In this document: positions 25,366-33,203 of the stretch, piece after piece
How positions within the stretch are numbered: the stretch's first letter is position 1
How the letters are laid out: every line of letters begins with the position of its first letter
DNA from: an uncultured Parabacteroides sp.
Lineage (GTDB): Bacteria; Bacteroidota; Bacteroidia; Bacteroidales; Tannerellaceae
Direction of reading: 5' to 3'
NCBI GenBank assembly: GCA_934718155.1
Contig: CAKUZF010000017.1
Location: 1-58,718, forward strand
Length of the DNA stretch: 58,718 bases
Notes under the pieces: generated by a model
Databases searched by the model: none
Told to the model about the DNA's origin: nothing
What the model saw: the letters and a program-made list of their open reading frames with translations, nothing else
Made by a program: the position numbers and the translations under genes

Positions 25366-26099
25366 AGCGGTATGTAGGGATAATTTTAAGATGGTTGAGG
25401 AACCTGGTGGTTCTCTTTTTTCTTTCCACGCTATTGGCTGTGGTGGTGTATCGGTTCTTGCCGGTTTACATCACCCCCTTGATGGTGATTCGAGTGTGTG
25501 AACAATGGAACGCCGACAAGCCCCTGCGCATGAGTCACGAGTGGGTACCCATCGAGCGCATCTCCCACCATTTGCCCCAGGCGGTGGCCTCATCGGAAGA
25601 CAATCTGTTTATGGAACACAATGGCTTTGATTTTAAACAGATTCAAAACGCACGCAAGGAGGCGGAGCGAGGAAAACGGGTGAGAGGAGCCAGTACCATC
25701 TCGCAGCAAACGGCAAAGAATGTGTTTCTATGGCCTGGTAAGAGCTACGTGCGGAAAGGATTTGAGGCCTATTTCACCCTCCTGATCGAGTGGGTGTGGG
25801 GGAAGGAACGCATCATGGAAGTCTATCTAAACTCCATCGAGATGGGCGATGGCATTTATGGCGCACAAGCCGTTGCGCAGGCTCATTTCAAGAAGAATGC
25901 CTATGAACTGACGCGAGCGGAGTCGGCCTTGATAGCGGCCACACTACCTAACCCTCGCCGTTTCAACTCGGCTAAACCTTCGGCCTACATGTTGAAGCGG
26001 CAGGCACAGATCCTCTCGTTGATGGGCAAATTGTTGCCCCTTCCGATGGGCTATGGCTTCGACAAACAGAAATCAACAAAGAAAGGAAACGATAAATAA
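25362..26099 (+). CDS. mtgA: Monofunctional peptidoglycan glycosyltransferase
   Basis: 245-residue GT51 enzyme that polymerises lipid II into glycan strands on the outer face of the inner membrane. One N-terminal membrane anchor (about 10-30) precedes the catalytic domain. Catalytic E79 is in SSEDNLFMEHNGFD, followed by RGASTISQQTAKNVFLW, the second Glu region WGKERIMEVYLNSIEMGDGIYG and AALIAATLPNP-like ESALIAATLPNPRRF. No transpeptidase domain is present, which makes it the monofunctional form. It starts on the last four bases of the methyltransferase and ends eight bases before lipB. Confidence 0.95.
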   Translation: MKRYVGIILRWLRNLVVLFFLSTLLAVVVYRFLPVYITPLMVIRVCEQWNADKPLRMSHEWVPIERISHHLPQAVASSEDNLFMEHNGFDFKQIQNARKEAERGKRVRGASTISQQTAKNVFLWPGKSYVRKGFEAYFTLLIEWVWGKERIMEVYLNSIEMGDGIYGAQAVAQAHFKKNAYELTRAESALIAATLPNPRRFNSAKPSAYMLKRQAQILSLMGKLLPLPMGYGFDKQKSTKKGNDK

Positions 26100-26107
26100 A
26101 GAGAGCG

Positions 26108-26785
26108 ATGAAGAATGGTTTTATCTATCACGACATGAAGCGCATCGCCTATGCGGATGCGTTGGCTGTGCAAACGAAGGCTTTCGAGGAACAATTAGCT
26201 GCGAAAGCAGAAGGAACTCAGGGTGAGAATCAATTGTTTTTTTGCGAGCACGACCCAGTGCTGACGATCGGAAAGAGTGGCAAAGACTCTAACTTGCTGA
26301 TTCCCGAGACTTCACTAAAAGAGAGAGGAATCTCTTTCTTTCACATCCAGCGAGGGGGCGACATCACCTATCATGGGCCGGGACAGATCACCGGTTATCC
26401 GGTGTTCGATTTGGCCTATTGGTCGATAGGACTTAGGCAATACATCGAGTTGCTGGAAGAGGTGGTGATTCGCTTCATTGCCCTTTATGGCTTGAAAGGT
26501 GAGCGTCTGGAGGGAGCTACCGGAGTGTGGCTCGATCCGCAGGTGAAGGGGCGTGCCCGAAAGATTTGCGCCATCGGTGTGAAGAGCAGTCGCTTTGTGA
26601 CGATGCATGGCTTTGCTTTGAACATCAATACCGATTTGAGCTACTTCAACTTGATTAACCCGTGTGGCTTCACCGATAAGGGGGTTACATCTTTGGCGAG
26701 AGAACTGGGCGAACCGCAGGATTTTGAATTGGCTAAGAATCGCTTGTTGGCTCTGTTCGAGGAGTATTTTCCGGCGAGAGACTAA
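26108..26785 (+). CDS. lipB: Lipoyl(octanoyl) transferase
   Basis: 225-residue cytoplasmic enzyme that moves octanoate from acyl carrier protein to lipoyl domains, the first step of protein lipoylation. The signature RGGDITYHGPGQITGYP covers 82-98. The catalytic Lys/Cys dyad is K152 (ARKICAIGVK) and C186 (NPCGFTDKGVTSL). Length is typical. lipA is not in the window. The stop codon overlaps the tamB stop on the other strand, so there is no spacer for a terminator. Confidence 0.95.
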   Translation: MKNGFIYHDMKRIAYADALAVQTKAFEEQLAAKAEGTQGENQLFFCEHDPVLTIGKSGKDSNLLIPETSLKERGISFFHIQRGGDITYHGPGQITGYPVFDLAYWSIGLRQYIELLEEVVIRFIALYGLKGERLEGATGVWLDPQVKGRARKICAIGVKSSRFVTMHGFALNINTDLSYFNLINPCGFTDKGVTSLARELGEPQDFELAKNRLLALFEEYFPARD

Positions 26786-29700
26786 GGCACTGAGTCTCTA
26801 TTCTGCCGTGTGCTGTCTGCTGGCAGGGGAACAAGGGGTCTCCTGCGGCGGAAAATCTCCGAGATGTTGGTGAAGTCTTTCCGATACATGATGCCGACAC
26901 CTTGGATGGTCAGTGCCTGCTTCAATCCGTAATACATATCGCGGGCATGGTTGTAGGCCTTCAGTCTGATTTCGCCTGAGGGTGTCAACTTATATTCCAG
27001 ATCGAACTCGCCGATAAAGGTGTTGGCCTTGCCGGTATTGATGGTGTTGCGCATGCCGAAGTTGCCGTTGATCAAGAGTCTGTTGTCGAGCAACTGGCTT
27101 GAAAGCAGCATCTCATATTCCGTTCCGCTTTTGAAACCATCTTGTCCGGCACGAATGTTGGTGCCGATCTGCACCTTATCGGTGAAACTACCTACGATGC
27201 TCGACAGTTGCGCTGAAATAGCCGATGAAGCCACGGCGTTCAAATCGTTCGATTTATAGGAGCTGCCTCGGATGTATTCAGGCGTGTAGAACTTGTTGAG
27301 CACGAGCAGATAGACGATTTGTCGCGTCATCATCTCGTCAGTATCGACCAGCGAGCGCACCTGTCGCTCCAGCTCACCGTTGGAGTTTGGAAATTCCAAG
27401 TTGAAAGAAATATTAGGACTACGCAGAGCACCATCCAGCATCAGCAAGCAATTGACAGGCACACTGCTGCGGCCTGTCTCTTCGATCAGGTTCTGGTCAA
27501 GGTCGGCAATGTTGGCGGTCAGGTTGTAGCTGGCCGTAATGTTCATATTGGCGTTGAATGGGTCGCCCCTGAAATTGATGGTGCTACCATCTCTGATCTT
27601 AAAGTCTTTGTGAATGATTTGTTGCAGGCTAAAGTTATAGTTTCCTTCTACGATTTGCATATCTCCATACATGCGGAGGTCGCTTTTCGTGCCATATTGA
27701 ACCTGCAAGCTGCCGGTGGCTGTTCCCTTGATGCGGTCGCCGGCTACGGGGTCCATGATCAGTTCGATCGTAGCATCGGGCGTGATATCGACCAGAAAGT
27801 TCATGCGCAACTCCGTGCCCTCTTCTTCGGTTCGAGCCAGTAAAGCTCGCTTCTGATGATGGGCGAGCGAATCTTCCACTTGGCGCAAGGTGTCTTTGTC
27901 TACGAAGGAGATAAAGTCATACTCCGAGGCGGTGTTGTTGTTCATGAAATCCATGAATACCTTAGTCTTAGGGCTACTTTGCACGTGTATGTCGAAATCT
28001 ATCAACTTGTTATTCCCTTTGATTCCGGCCTTACCTGAGCCAAACACGGTTCCATAAATCAAGGGATTCTTCTTCTGACCGACATCGTAGAGCAGCATGT
28101 TGTTGCCCTGTACGTTCACGTCGAAGCTATAATCCCTAAAGTGGTGATGTTCGAAGCGCAGATCCACCTTTCCGTTGTTTCCATAGGCGTCTTGGATTGT
28201 AACGTTGCGTAGGTTGACAGAGGTGGAATCCAAATGGATGGAGTCAGAGAAGGTGTAATAGGTGTCGCAGAAATTAACGCCGATGCCTCCTTCCTTGACG
28301 TAAGCCTCTCCTTCGACGGTTAGCTCCTTGAATGGCCCATAGAGGTGAACGCTGCCGAAACCTCTGCCTTTCAATCCAGATCCGACTACCTCTACAAAGG
28401 GTTGCAAGAAAGCAATGTCGATGTCGTTGGCATCGAAGAAGAGTGACAGGCCGGCGTTGGTTCCTACGGGATAGATGTAGCCGTTCACGTCGGTCCATGT
28501 GCTGTCGTTCTTATAGATACTACCCAGCATTAAGATGCCTTGTTGCTCGTTGTCCCACTCGCTGAACAGGTTGAGTCGCCCTAAGCGTACCTTATTGAAT
28601 GCGAAGTCTTGTACCTCCAAATCGGTGTTTAGGATGCGGCTTCCCAACAGGTCGTTTAGGTGGAACGTGCCTGTTGCTTGTCCTGCAAATTGCAGCACGG
28701 GAATGTTTAAGATGTCGAATATATAGCTCAGTTCAATCTGTTTTAGATTTAAGTTGAGCGTGTCGGTCGGATCTTTTGACACGGCACCTTGGATGGTGAG
28801 ATACTGGTTGGCCTTCTCGATCTTGAATTGATCGATGGCATAACGCCCGTTGTTGATATAGACTGTCGCCGGATGGATCGTCCATGTTGAGTCTTTGACA
28901 ATCAATGGGCTTTTGTTGATCTTGACCTCAGTTAGCAAGCTGGACGAATGTTTGTCTTCTGCCACTCGCTCGAATCGGGTAGTGGTGGATAGGTCGGCTT
29001 TGTATAGTTCAGCCTTGTTGTTTGCCCAGGTGATAGTGGTGTTAACCTCGTTGTTTTGTGCATCCGCTCGCAGTTCGAGGTAGTTGCGTAGCTCTTTCAA
29101 GGTGCGTTGCGTGGCATTCAGGCGCAGGTTAATCTTGTTGGTCGGGTTGTCGCAGACCAGATGGGTGGATTCTAACATGGTTTTACCTACATTGAACTTA
29201 GGAAGCCATGCTTCGAATCTAAATTTGTTGTATTGATTATTGTAGTGGCCCGTGATGCGTCCGGGTTGAATCATCGTGACGGGCAACTTGAGTGTGTTCG
29301 ATAGCTTCTCGGTGTTTTCGATCGTGAGCAGCAAAGAGAAATTGTTTTCCTTGAGATTGTGCGGGTTCTTTGGGGAATGTACTAATGCTGGCAGATACTC
29401 ATTGAAGGTCTGCATCAAACTGGGCACCAAAGTGTGGAATGAGTAAGCTCCCTCAATTTCGCCGTGCAAAAGGTCGGACTGGATGGAAAGCGTCCTGTCT
29501 AATTGATGTCCGGAAGCTTCGACCACGAATTGCTTGAGGAAGAAGCTGTCTGGCTGCGTGAGGAAGGCCAGATCTTCCAGCCGGATCTGTCCCTGCAGGT
29601 TGTCGATGTTGTCGCCTGTGAAATTAGCATTCAAGGCAAACGAGATGTCGGGCGATTCATACTTATCGGTCAAGTGCAGACGGTCGGGGCGCAGATGGTC

Positions 29701-31299
29701 CAGTCGAGCTGTGAAGTTGAATTGCGAGTTGTTGGGCTGATGCTGGAAGAGGCCCTCTGCTTGGAACTTTCCGTTGGGATCGTCGATGCGAATCGTTCCG
29801 TCGAAACGGTTGGGCGCGAACGAACCTTGCAGGTTGAGATCTTGATAGGTGTATCCCTTGAAGTCGAACGACTGGATGTTGGCATCAATCTTTCCGCCAA
29901 ACGAGCCACCGACTGCTTTGCTGGCATCAATGTCGATTTGGAAGCGGGCCTGCCCGAAGGGGTTATTGGGTTCGAACAACTCTTGGAACTGTAGTTCACT
30001 GGAGGTAATCTTCCCTTTTAAGAATGTAGCGATTTGTCTATCCAGGTTTCTTCCGGCTGCCACGTCGAGTTCTAAGGCACCAATAGCGGAGGCTAAGCGG
30101 CCGTGTGCGTTGATGTTATTGAGGTAGCCATCCACCTCGCCCGTGAAGTTGATCGTGCCTAAGCGAAGCACTGGCTTGGGTAGCTCAACGGGTCGCTCGC
30201 TGAAGTTGTTGGCTAAATCTTGCAGTCCCTCGGAGGTGACGTAGAGTTTGCTTACTTTTCCTGAGAGATAAGCATCCTTGGGATGCGTGATGTCGCGGAG
30301 TGCCATTTGCCCGATGAATAGCATCTTATCTTCCAAGCGGATGGTGGCCTGTCTCAAGTTGATGTCGTTTACCTTGCCATTCGCCTCGGCCGAGAACTCG
30401 ATGACATCGTTAAAGTTTTTGAACGCAGGAACGAAAGCTGAGAGGTCGCGCAGGCTGATTCTTGAGGGAGCGATGCGTAGGGTGATGGGTGATTGGTTGA
30501 TGAAGTTGGTCAACCCATCGGTTTGGGTCAAGTCCATGTGTGCACGGTCTATCTTCAGTGAAGAGTGAGGCAGGTTCAGTTCGAACTTTTGGATCTTCGC
30601 ACTATCGGGATTGGCAATAAGGCTGAGTGCTAACTTATTTAATGTAAATCCCGAAGCTTCGTCGAAGCTCATTTTCTTGATTACGGCATTGATGCTGTCT
30701 TTTTGCAAGGCCTTGAGGGAGATGTTTGCGCTCAGGTTGCTGATGTCGATATGTTTAGCGTTGAAACGATCGGGAGTCTCCACTTCGCTATCAACATGGT
30801 AGCTGAAATGGCCTTTTCGGATATAGATCGAGTTGAAACGCAAATTGATGTTGGGCTTAGGCTTGAGTGTGTCTTTGCTTGCGAAAGCATCAATCACGAA
30901 TTGCAGATTGAGTGGACTGTGAGGTGTCGCTTTTCTGAGATTGAGGTTGATGCCGAAAAGCCGGGCCGAGGTGAAGACAAGGCGGCCTTGCAGCAAGGGA
31001 AGCACCTTCATGCCGGCTGAGACATGGCTGGCTTCGAAAAGTGGTCGTTGTTGTTGATCTTCTAAGTAAAGATCTTCGAGCACTAGTTGGTTGAACCACT
31101 CGAAGTTGACGCGGCCGATCTTTACAGGCACGCCCAAATGGTTGGAAAGCTGATGGGTAGCTACTTCAGAAAGACGGCCCTGGACATAGGGAATCCGCAA
31201 AAGTAAGCTGGGTAACGCATAGCTTATTCCAAAAAAGACGAGCAAAAAAACAATTATGTATTTGAGTCCTTTGATAACTTTTCGATTTATTTTGCGCAA
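26782..31299 (-). CDS. tamB: TamB-like translocation and assembly module protein
   Basis: A 1505-residue envelope protein. One N-terminal membrane helix (YIIVFLLVFFGISYALP, about 14-30) anchors a long repetitive beta-rich region of AsmA/TamB type. The C-terminal DUF490 domain is recognisable (GDRIKGTATGSLQVQYGTKSDL; NFSLQQIIHKDFKIRDGSTINFRGDPFNANMNITA). TamB-like proteins span the periplasm and act in outer-membrane protein assembly or lipid transport. The only start in the region is a TTG at 31297-31299; no ATG lies within the first 100 codons in frame. A perfect -7-like octamer (complement of 31297-31304) overlaps that TTG and may be coincidence. TamA is not adjacent. Confidence 0.92.
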   Translation of the reverse strand: MRKINRKVIKGLKYIIVFLLVFFGISYALPSLLLRIPYVQGRLSEVATHQLSNHLGVPVKIGRVNFEWFNQLVLEDLYLEDQQQRPLFEASHVSAGMKVLPLLQGRLVFTSARLFGINLNLRKATPHSPLNLQFVIDAFASKDTLKPKPNINLRFNSIYIRKGHFSYHVDSEVETPDRFNAKHIDISNLSANISLKALQKDSINAVIKKMSFDEASGFTLNKLALSLIANPDSAKIQKFELNLPHSSLKIDRAHMDLTQTDGLTNFINQSPITLRIAPSRISLRDLSAFVPAFKNFNDVIEFSAEANGKVNDINLRQATIRLEDKMLFIGQMALRDITHPKDAYLSGKVSKLYVTSEGLQDLANNFSERPVELPKPVLRLGTINFTGEVDGYLNNINAHGRLASAIGALELDVAAGRNLDRQIATFLKGKITSSELQFQELFEPNNPFGQARFQIDIDASKAVGGSFGGKIDANIQSFDFKGYTYQDLNLQGSFAPNRFDGTIRIDDPNGKFQAEGLFQHQPNNSQFNFTARLDHLRPDRLHLTDKYESPDISFALNANFTGDNIDNLQGQIRLEDLAFLTQPDSFFLKQFVVEASGHQLDRTLSIQSDLLHGEIEGAYSFHTLVPSLMQTFNEYLPALVHSPKNPHNLKENNFSLLLTIENTEKLSNTLKLPVTMIQPGRITGHYNNQYNKFRFEAWLPKFNVGKTMLESTHLVCDNPTNKINLRLNATQRTLKELRNYLELRADAQNNEVNTTITWANNKAELYKADLSTTTRFERVAEDKHSSSLLTEVKINKSPLIVKDSTWTIHPATVYINNGRYAIDQFKIEKANQYLTIQGAVSKDPTDTLNLNLKQIELSYIFDILNIPVLQFAGQATGTFHLNDLLGSRILNTDLEVQDFAFNKVRLGRLNLFSEWDNEQQGILMLGSIYKNDSTWTDVNGYIYPVGTNAGLSLFFDANDIDIAFLQPFVEVVGSGLKGRGFGSVHLYGPFKELTVEGEAYVKEGGIGVNFCDTYYTFSDSIHLDSTSVNLRNVTIQDAYGNNGKVDLRFEHHHFRDYSFDVNVQGNNMLLYDVGQKKNPLIYGTVFGSGKAGIKGNNKLIDFDIHVQSSPKTKVFMDFMNNNTASEYDFISFVDKDTLRQVEDSLAHHQKRALLARTEEEGTELRMNFLVDITPDATIELIMDPVAGDRIKGTATGSLQVQYGTKSDLRMYGDMQIVEGNYNFSLQQIIHKDFKIRDGSTINFRGDPFNANMNITASYNLTANIADLDQNLIEETGRSSVPVNCLLMLDGALRSPNISFNLEFPNSNGELERQVRSLVDTDEMMTRQIVYLLVLNKFYTPEYIRGSSYKSNDLNAVASSAISAQLSSIVGSFTDKVQIGTNIRAGQDGFKSGTEYEMLLSSQLLDNRLLINGNFGMRNTINTGKANTFIGEFDLEYKLTPSGEIRLKAYNHARDMYYGLKQALTIQGVGIMYRKDFTNISEIFRRRRPLVPLPADSTRQNRDSVP

Positions 31300-31353
31300 A
31301 ACTACAACAATATCGCGACAGATTTCGTTAATTCGCGCTAAAATAATCGAGAT

Positions 31354-32382
31354 ATGAGCATAACGATATTAGGTATTGAGTCCTCTTGCGACGATACTTC
31401 GGCAGCTGTGATCCGTGATGGCGTGTTGCTTTCAAATGTGATTGCCAGTCAAGCTGTGCATGAGGCGTATGGTGGTGTCGTGCCCGAGTTGGCCTCGCGG
31501 GCGCACCAGCAAAACATTATTCCCGTTGTTTCGGAGGCTATCAAGCGGGCTGGCATAGATAAGTCGGAACTGAGCGCCGTGGCCTTCACCCGTGGGCCGG
31601 GTTTGATGGGTTCGCTCTTGGTGGGCACTTCGTTTGCGAAGGGCTTCTCTGCTTCGCTGGGCATCCCGATGGTCGAGGTGAACCATTTGCAGGCGCATGT
31701 GTTGGCTCATTTTGTCAAGGAGAGCCCCGAGGATGATCATGCGCCCCATTTCCCTTTCCTTTGTCTGTTGGTGTCGGGAGGCAACTCGCAGATCATCAAG
31801 GTGAGTGCCTACAACCAGATGGAGGTGATAGGCCAGACTATCGATGATGCGGCAGGAGAGGCATTCGACAAATGCGCGAAGGTTATGGGGCTGGGTTATC
31901 CTGGTGGTCCGATTGTGAATCGCTTGGCCAACGAGGGCAACCCGAAGGCGTTTGCTTTTAGCAAACCGCACATCCCAGGTTACGACTATAGCTTCAGTGG
32001 TTTGAAGACTTCATTCCTCTATACCCTGCGCGATCGCTTACAGGAGGATCCTGATTTCATCGAGAAGAACAAGGCCGACCTTTGTGCCTCATTACAGGCT
32101 ACGGTGATCGACATTTTGATGAACAAGTTGCGTAAGGCTGCCAAGGATTTGGGTATTAAAGAGGTGGCCGTTGCGGGAGGAGTATCGGCTAATTCTGGCT
32201 TGCGCGATGCCTTTTTGGATCATGCTCGCCGTTATGGATGGAAGGTGCATATTCCCAAGTTCTCGTTCACGACCGACAATGCGGCTATGGTGGCCATCAC
32301 GGGCTACTATAAATATATTGACAAAGAGTTCTGCCCGATGGAAGCCGCTCCATTTGCCCGTGTGCAATCGAACATCCGATAA
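31354..32382 (+). CDS. tsaD: tRNA threonylcarbamoyladenosine transferase TsaD
   Basis: 342-residue ASKHA-fold enzyme that installs t6A37 in ANN-decoding tRNAs, working with TsaB, TsaE and TsaC. The signature GIESSCDDTSAAVI is at 7-20 and the metal ligands are H111 and H115 in NHLQAHVLAHF. LLVSGGNSQI, DDAAGEAFDKCAKVMGLGYPGG and VAVAGGVSANSGLR are all present. It is divergent from tamB and ten bases upstream of the next gene. Confidence 0.97.
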   Translation: MSITILGIESSCDDTSAAVIRDGVLLSNVIASQAVHEAYGGVVPELASRAHQQNIIPVVSEAIKRAGIDKSELSAVAFTRGPGLMGSLLVGTSFAKGFSASLGIPMVEVNHLQAHVLAHFVKESPEDDHAPHFPFLCLLVSGGNSQIIKVSAYNQMEVIGQTIDDAAGEAFDKCAKVMGLGYPGGPIVNRLANEGNPKAFAFSKPHIPGYDYSFSGLKTSFLYTLRDRLQEDPDFIEKNKADLCASLQATVIDILMNKLRKAAKDLGIKEVAVAGGVSANSGLRDAFLDHARRYGWKVHIPKFSFTTDNAAMVAITGYYKYIDKEFCPMEAAPFARVQSNIR

Positions 32383-32391
32383 GAATAAGAT

Positions 32392-32898
32392 ATGGAGGTA
32401 GCTGAACAACCTATTGAAGAGCGATTAGGAACGCTTCTGCGTGAGCAACAGCTGACGATGGCCACTGCCGAGAGTTGTACTGGCGGTGGCATTGCCAGCC
32501 TGATGACTTCGGTGGCAGGAAGCTCTGCTTACTTCTTAGGAGGAGTGGTGTCATATTGCAACGCAGTAAAGCATAGCGTGCTGGGCGTGTCGGAGAAAGA
32601 TCTACAAGAGCAGGGTGCGGTCAGTCGTCCCGTTGTTGAGCAGATGGCACAAGGGGCGATGCGTGTAATGAAAGCTGACTGTGCGGTGGCAACCTCGGGT
32701 GTGGCTGGGCCAGGCGGAGGAACTCCTGCCAAGCCTGTAGGCACGGTGTGGATTGCCGCTGTTTACCATGAGCGGGTTGTGTCGCAATGCTGCCATTTTG
32801 GGAATCAGTCCCGCCGAGCCAATATACACTCGTCTATACAGGCCGCTTTGCGGTTGTTGGAGGAGTTGTTGCAGGCCGAAAATGCTGAAAAACGATAA
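32392..32898 (+). CDS. pncC: CinA C-terminal domain / nicotinamide-nucleotide amidohydrolase
   Basis: 168 residues, matching the stand-alone PncC form without the N-terminal CinA domain. PncC deamidates NMN to NaMN in NAD salvage. The family signature TAESCTGGGIASLMTSVAGS is at about 23-42, with SYCNAVKHSVLGV and ATSGVAGPGGGTPAKPVGTVWI later. It follows tsaD closely, so it is probably co-transcribed with it; the thr leader begins about 25 bases after its stop. Confidence 0.92.
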   Translation: MEVAEQPIEERLGTLLREQQLTMATAESCTGGGIASLMTSVAGSSAYFLGGVVSYCNAVKHSVLGVSEKDLQEQGAVSRPVVEQMAQGAMRVMKADCAVATSGVAGPGGGTPAKPVGTVWIAAVYHERVVSQCCHFGNQSRRANIHSSIQAALRLLEELLQAENAEKR

Positions 32899-32923
32899 AA
32901 AGAGCAACCTTTTGGCAAAAACG

Positions 32924-32954
32924 CTTGCAAATTGAAAAATAATGCGTAATATTG
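32924..32954 (+). promoter_or_regulatory. Probable promoter of the thr leader/operon
   Basis: CTTG (32924-32927), a 19-base spacer and TAATATTG (32947-32954) resemble the TTTG/TAnnTTTG consensus with one mismatch in each box. Transcription would begin near 32961, leaving a leader of about 240 bases before thrA. Confidence 0.5.
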
Positions 32955-32997
32955 CCGTTGATTTCAAAACAAAAACAGACGCATAGGTAACAAATAC

Positions 32998-33066
32998 ATG
33001 GCAAGTGCCTCTTCTACATATTATACTTGGGCATTGATGTGCACCCCTTGGGGGGTTGAGTGCTAA
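32998..33066 (+). CDS. Putative thr operon leader peptide
   Basis: A 22-codon ORF in the thrA leader, too short for usual gene finding. It reads M-A-S-A-S-S-T-Y-Y-T-W-A-L-M-C-T then P-W-G-V-E-C. Thr codons are at 7, 10 and 16 (ACA, ACT, ACC) and Ser codons at 3, 5 and 6. It ends at a TAA that lies inside the sequence able to pair with the terminator arm. The Thr density is much lower than in E. coli thrL, so the amino-acid signal is uncertain. Confidence 0.5.
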   Translation: MASASSTYYTWALMCTPWGVEC

Positions 33067-33109
33067 GTCTTTACGTTAGTGGCGGAGATGGACACCGCCG
33101 TTAGGCAAC
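33055..33109 (+). promoter_or_regulatory. Possible antiterminator pairing in the thr leader
   Basis: GTTG(33055-33058) plus CTAA(33063-33066) can pair with TTAG(33101-33104) and CAAC(33106-33109). This uses the left arm of the downstream terminator and includes the leader stop codon. Competing upstream pairing ACCCC/GGGGT (33043-33047 with 33052-33056) would free it. A 10-bp G-T-containing hairpin (33077-33103, GGCGG/CCGCC core) lies between. Confidence 0.4.
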
Positions 33110-33129
33110 ACTAGTTGCTATCTTTTTTA
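33104..33129 (+). terminator. Intrinsic terminator in the thrA leader (attenuator)
   Basis: GGCAAC (33104-33109) pairs with GTTGCT (33114-33119) around a four-base loop, followed after three bases by six T and a further T-rich stretch. It lies 75 bases before thrA and 38 bases after the leader stop, with no gene ending there, which suggests attenuation. Confidence 0.6.
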
Positions 33130-33158
33130 TTTTCAATTTCTTATTTTGTTAAATCTGC

Positions 33159-33180
33159 GAACGCTTGGTGGAAAGTGTTC
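33159..33180 (+). other. Hairpin just upstream of thrA
   Basis: GAACGCTT (33159-33166) pairs with AAGTGTTC (33173-33180), eight pairs with one G-T, around a six-base loop. It ends 23 bases before the thrA start and might influence translation initiation. No direct support beyond the pairing. Confidence 0.35.
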
Positions 33181-33203
33181 CCTATAAATATATTTCTTAA
33201 TCG

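Noticed and set aside
33069..33129. tRNA gene suggested by paired GC-rich stems before thrA
   Set aside because: The stems do not form an acceptor/D/anticodon/T arrangement and lack the GTTCRA motif; terminator structure explains them better.
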